Origin: an uncultured Flavobacterium sp. | GTDB taxonomy: Bacteria; Bacteroidota; Bacteroidia; Flavobacteriales; Flavobacteriaceae | Length of the DNA: 7,068 nt | Direction of reading: 5' to 3' | Assembly (NCBI RefSeq): GCF_946220915.1 | Contig: NZ_CAMIHH010000140.1 | Coordinates: forward strand, 1-7,068 | Shown here: positions 5,489-7,068 of the stretch, one piece after another | Layout: each line of letters starts with the position of its first letter | Position numbering within the stretch: position 1 is the first letter of the stretch | Notes under the pieces: model-generated | Seen by the model: only the letters and a program-made list of their open reading frames with translations | What the model was told of the DNA's origin: nothing | Database searches by the model: none | Program-made: the position numbers and the translations under genes

Positions 5489-7068
5489 ATGAATACAGCC
5501 TTTTTCCGACGATTTCCCAATTACATCTGGTTAATTCTCTTGCTCTTCAACATTCCCGCGTTTGCACAATCAGGAACCTTGTCGTTAGATTATGTTGATG
5601 CATCGCCTGAAGAAGTTATAAAAAACATAGAGTCCAGGACACCATACCGGTTTGTATATCCTGATGGGCTCGACCTTTCGACACCCAAGATAACCTACAG
5701 GAAAGCTGATGCTACCATTGATGCCCTGCTGAATGAACTCCAGGCGAAGACCAGCCTGAATTTTAGGAGGACAGGCAATACTATTGCCGTTAACAAAAAA
5801 CAAACAGCGAAAAAGCCGGGAAAGGTAAGCGGAAAGGTGGTTGATGAAACCGGCCTTTCCTTACCCGGCGCAACGATCACGGTAGAAGGTGCTTCCGTTT
5901 CAACATTCAGCGATGCCGACGGCAATTATTCCCTAAGCCTTGAACCAGGCGAATATACAATACGAATAAGCTTCATGTCGTTCCAGACACAGAATGTAAC
6001 AGGTGTAATTGTAAGTGAAAATGATACCACGCCATTGAGCATTGCCATGAAGGAAGATGCGCAGGCCCTGGATGAGATTGTTATAACCCAAACCATTCAA
6101 AAAGCAACGGCATCTGTAGAGGGTATGCTACTGGAACAAAAGCGCGCCGCCCAGATGTCCGATGGTATATCTGCAGAGCAGATAGCCAGGACACCGGACA
6201 GGGATGTGGGCGCAACCCTCAAGCGTATTAATGGCGTAACCACAGTAGATGACCGCTATGTTGTTGTACGCTCTATGGGCGACCGTTGGAACCAGGCAGT
6301 GATAGATGGTATCAATCTGCCCAGTACAGATCCGTCACAGCAACAGTTTAACTTCGAGATCATTCCAACATCTATGGTGGAAAGCGTTGTGGTCAGCAAA
6401 AATGCAACGCCCGACATGTATGCCAATTTTGCCGGTGGGCATGTTGAAGTGCGCACCAAGGCAATACCGAAAGAAGATTTTGTAACATTAACCATAGGTA
6501 CATCGTACAACAGCCGGAGCGCCTTTAAAGACAGGCTTACCAAGCAGCAGGGGAAGTATGATTATTTAGGATTTCATGATGGTAGCCGTAGCTATCCTAA
6601 AGGTTTGGAGACTATAAATATACCCGTAACAGAAGAGGAGTCCGGTTCTTTTTTTGAGCAGTCCCGCCGCTTTACCAATGATAACTTCAGTACCTATAAA
6701 ACGTATGCTGCGCCCGGGACGGCACTACAATTTGCCTTAGGCCGGTCATACGAACTGGAAAATAACGTCCGTTGGGGCTTTGTCGGTTCAGTCCTTTTCA
6801 GGAATACGCAGGAACAAGTAAAAATAGAGCATACCGAAAGAGGCGACTGGATGCAAAATAGTGAGTTTGCACCCGATGCAAATGAGGGGTACCCTACCTA
6901 CAGGAAATATGGGTTTCAAAACTCTGGAGCCACATATAACTATAATTCAACTTTAGGAGGCATGTTCAATGCGGGTATACAGTGGGGAGACCATAAATTT
7001 ACCCTACGCGACATGATGATGCATATTTATGACAATACACTTACCCAAATTACCGGATGGAATTTTTA
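5489..7068 (+). CDS. TonB-dependent receptor with STN signalling domain (5' part)
   Basis: The first 526 codons of an outer-membrane TonB-dependent receptor/transducer; the frame is open to the window end, so most of the beta-barrel is missing. Domains in order: a signal peptide (1-26; basic FRRF, hydrophobic WLILLLF, likely cut after AFA before Gln27); an STN domain (about 31-103), which in FecA/PupB-type transducers contacts the periplasmic part of FecR; a carboxypeptidase-D-like regulatory domain (about 112-188, GKVVDETGLSLPGATITVEG, with DADGNYSL); a TonB-box-like stretch DEIVIT (195-200); and a plug domain (about 210-325) with VRSMGDRWNQAVIDG at 260-274, LPSTDP at 277-282 and GHVEVRTK at 318-325. 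Barrel strands start after about 330. The ATG has an A-rich upstream stretch without Shine-Dalgarno, normal for this phylum. It lies 146 nt after fecR-like, enough for its own promoter controlled by the cassette's sigma factor. The transported substrate cannot be inferred; the Fec-like layout suggests a siderophore or glycan. Confidence 0.95.
   Translation, partial: MNTAFFRRFPNYIWLILLLFNIPAFAQSGTLSLDYVDASPEEVIKNIESRTPYRFVYPDGLDLSTPKITYRKADATIDALLNELQAKTSLNFRRTGNTIAVNKKQTAKKPGKVSGKVVDETGLSLPGATITVEGASVSTFSDADGNYSLSLEPGEYTIRISFMSFQTQNVTGVIVSENDTTPLSIAMKEDAQALDEIVITQTIQKATASVEGMLLEQKRAAQMSDGISAEQIARTPDRDVGATLKRINGVTTVDDRYVVVRSMGDRWNQAVIDGINLPSTDPSQQQFNFEIIPTSMVESVVVSKNATPDMYANFAGGHVEVRTKAIPKEDFVTLTIGTSYNSRSAFKDRLTKQQGKYDYLGFHDGSRSYPKGLETINIPVTEEESGSFFEQSRRFTNDNFSTYKTYAAPGTALQFALGRSYELENNVRWGFVGSVLFRNTQEQVKIEHTERGDWMQNSEFAPDANEGYPTYRKYGFQNSGATYNYNSTLGGMFNAGIQWGDHKFTLRDMMMHIYDNTLTQITGWNF

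Noticed and set aside
6256..6543. Minus-strand open frame of 95 codons in the receptor gene
   Set aside because: Antisense to the conserved plug domain; no domain of its own.

Overview
The window looks like a chromosomal segment from a member of Bacteroidota, most likely a flavobacterium-like organism. Three things point there: a sigma factor / FecR-type anti-sigma (with the C-terminal DUF4974 domain) / TonB-dependent receptor cassette whose receptor carries both an STN and a carboxypeptidase-D-like regulatory domain; A/T-rich translation starts without clear Shine-Dalgarno sequences; and a match to the flavobacterial promoter pattern (TTG, about 23 nt, TAnnTTTG) upstream of the ankyrin genes. 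The genus cannot be fixed from sequence reading alone.

Layout. Positions 21-48 hold a strong intrinsic terminator pointing right, which must serve a gene lying left of the window. Positions 85-2623 (minus strand) hold a two-gene ankyrin-repeat operon: the first-transcribed gene (1433-2623) is a diverged ankyrin protein, and 13 nt downstream of it lies a second ankyrin protein (85-1419) ending in a SHOCT-like module. A 199-nt divergent intergenic region separates them from a plus-strand DKNYY-family protein (2823-3542) of unknown function. Then comes a plus-strand cell-surface signalling cassette: ECF sigma factor (3688-4248), FecR-like membrane anti-sigma factor (about 4485-5342), and an STN-containing TonB-dependent receptor (5489 to beyond the window end).

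How the genes work together. By the established Fec/Pup model, the outer-membrane receptor binds a substrate, its periplasmic STN domain contacts the periplasmic part of FecR, and FecR then releases or activates the sigma factor so that the receptor gene is transcribed. The substrate cannot be told from this window, because the barrel is mostly cut off and no SusD-like, hydrolase or siderophore gene is visible. The sigma-anti-sigma gap is unusually long (over 200 nt) and contains two perfect inverted repeats, with a third at the start of the FecR gene; these are the most noteworthy non-coding signals. The ankyrin proteins and the DKNYY protein have no evident functional link with the signalling cassette beyond adjacency.

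I see no RNA genes, CRISPR array, transposase or phage gene. I do not see convincing evidence of a wholly new system; the best leads are the ankyrin-SHOCT architecture and the structured intergenic DNA around the sigma and anti-sigma genes.
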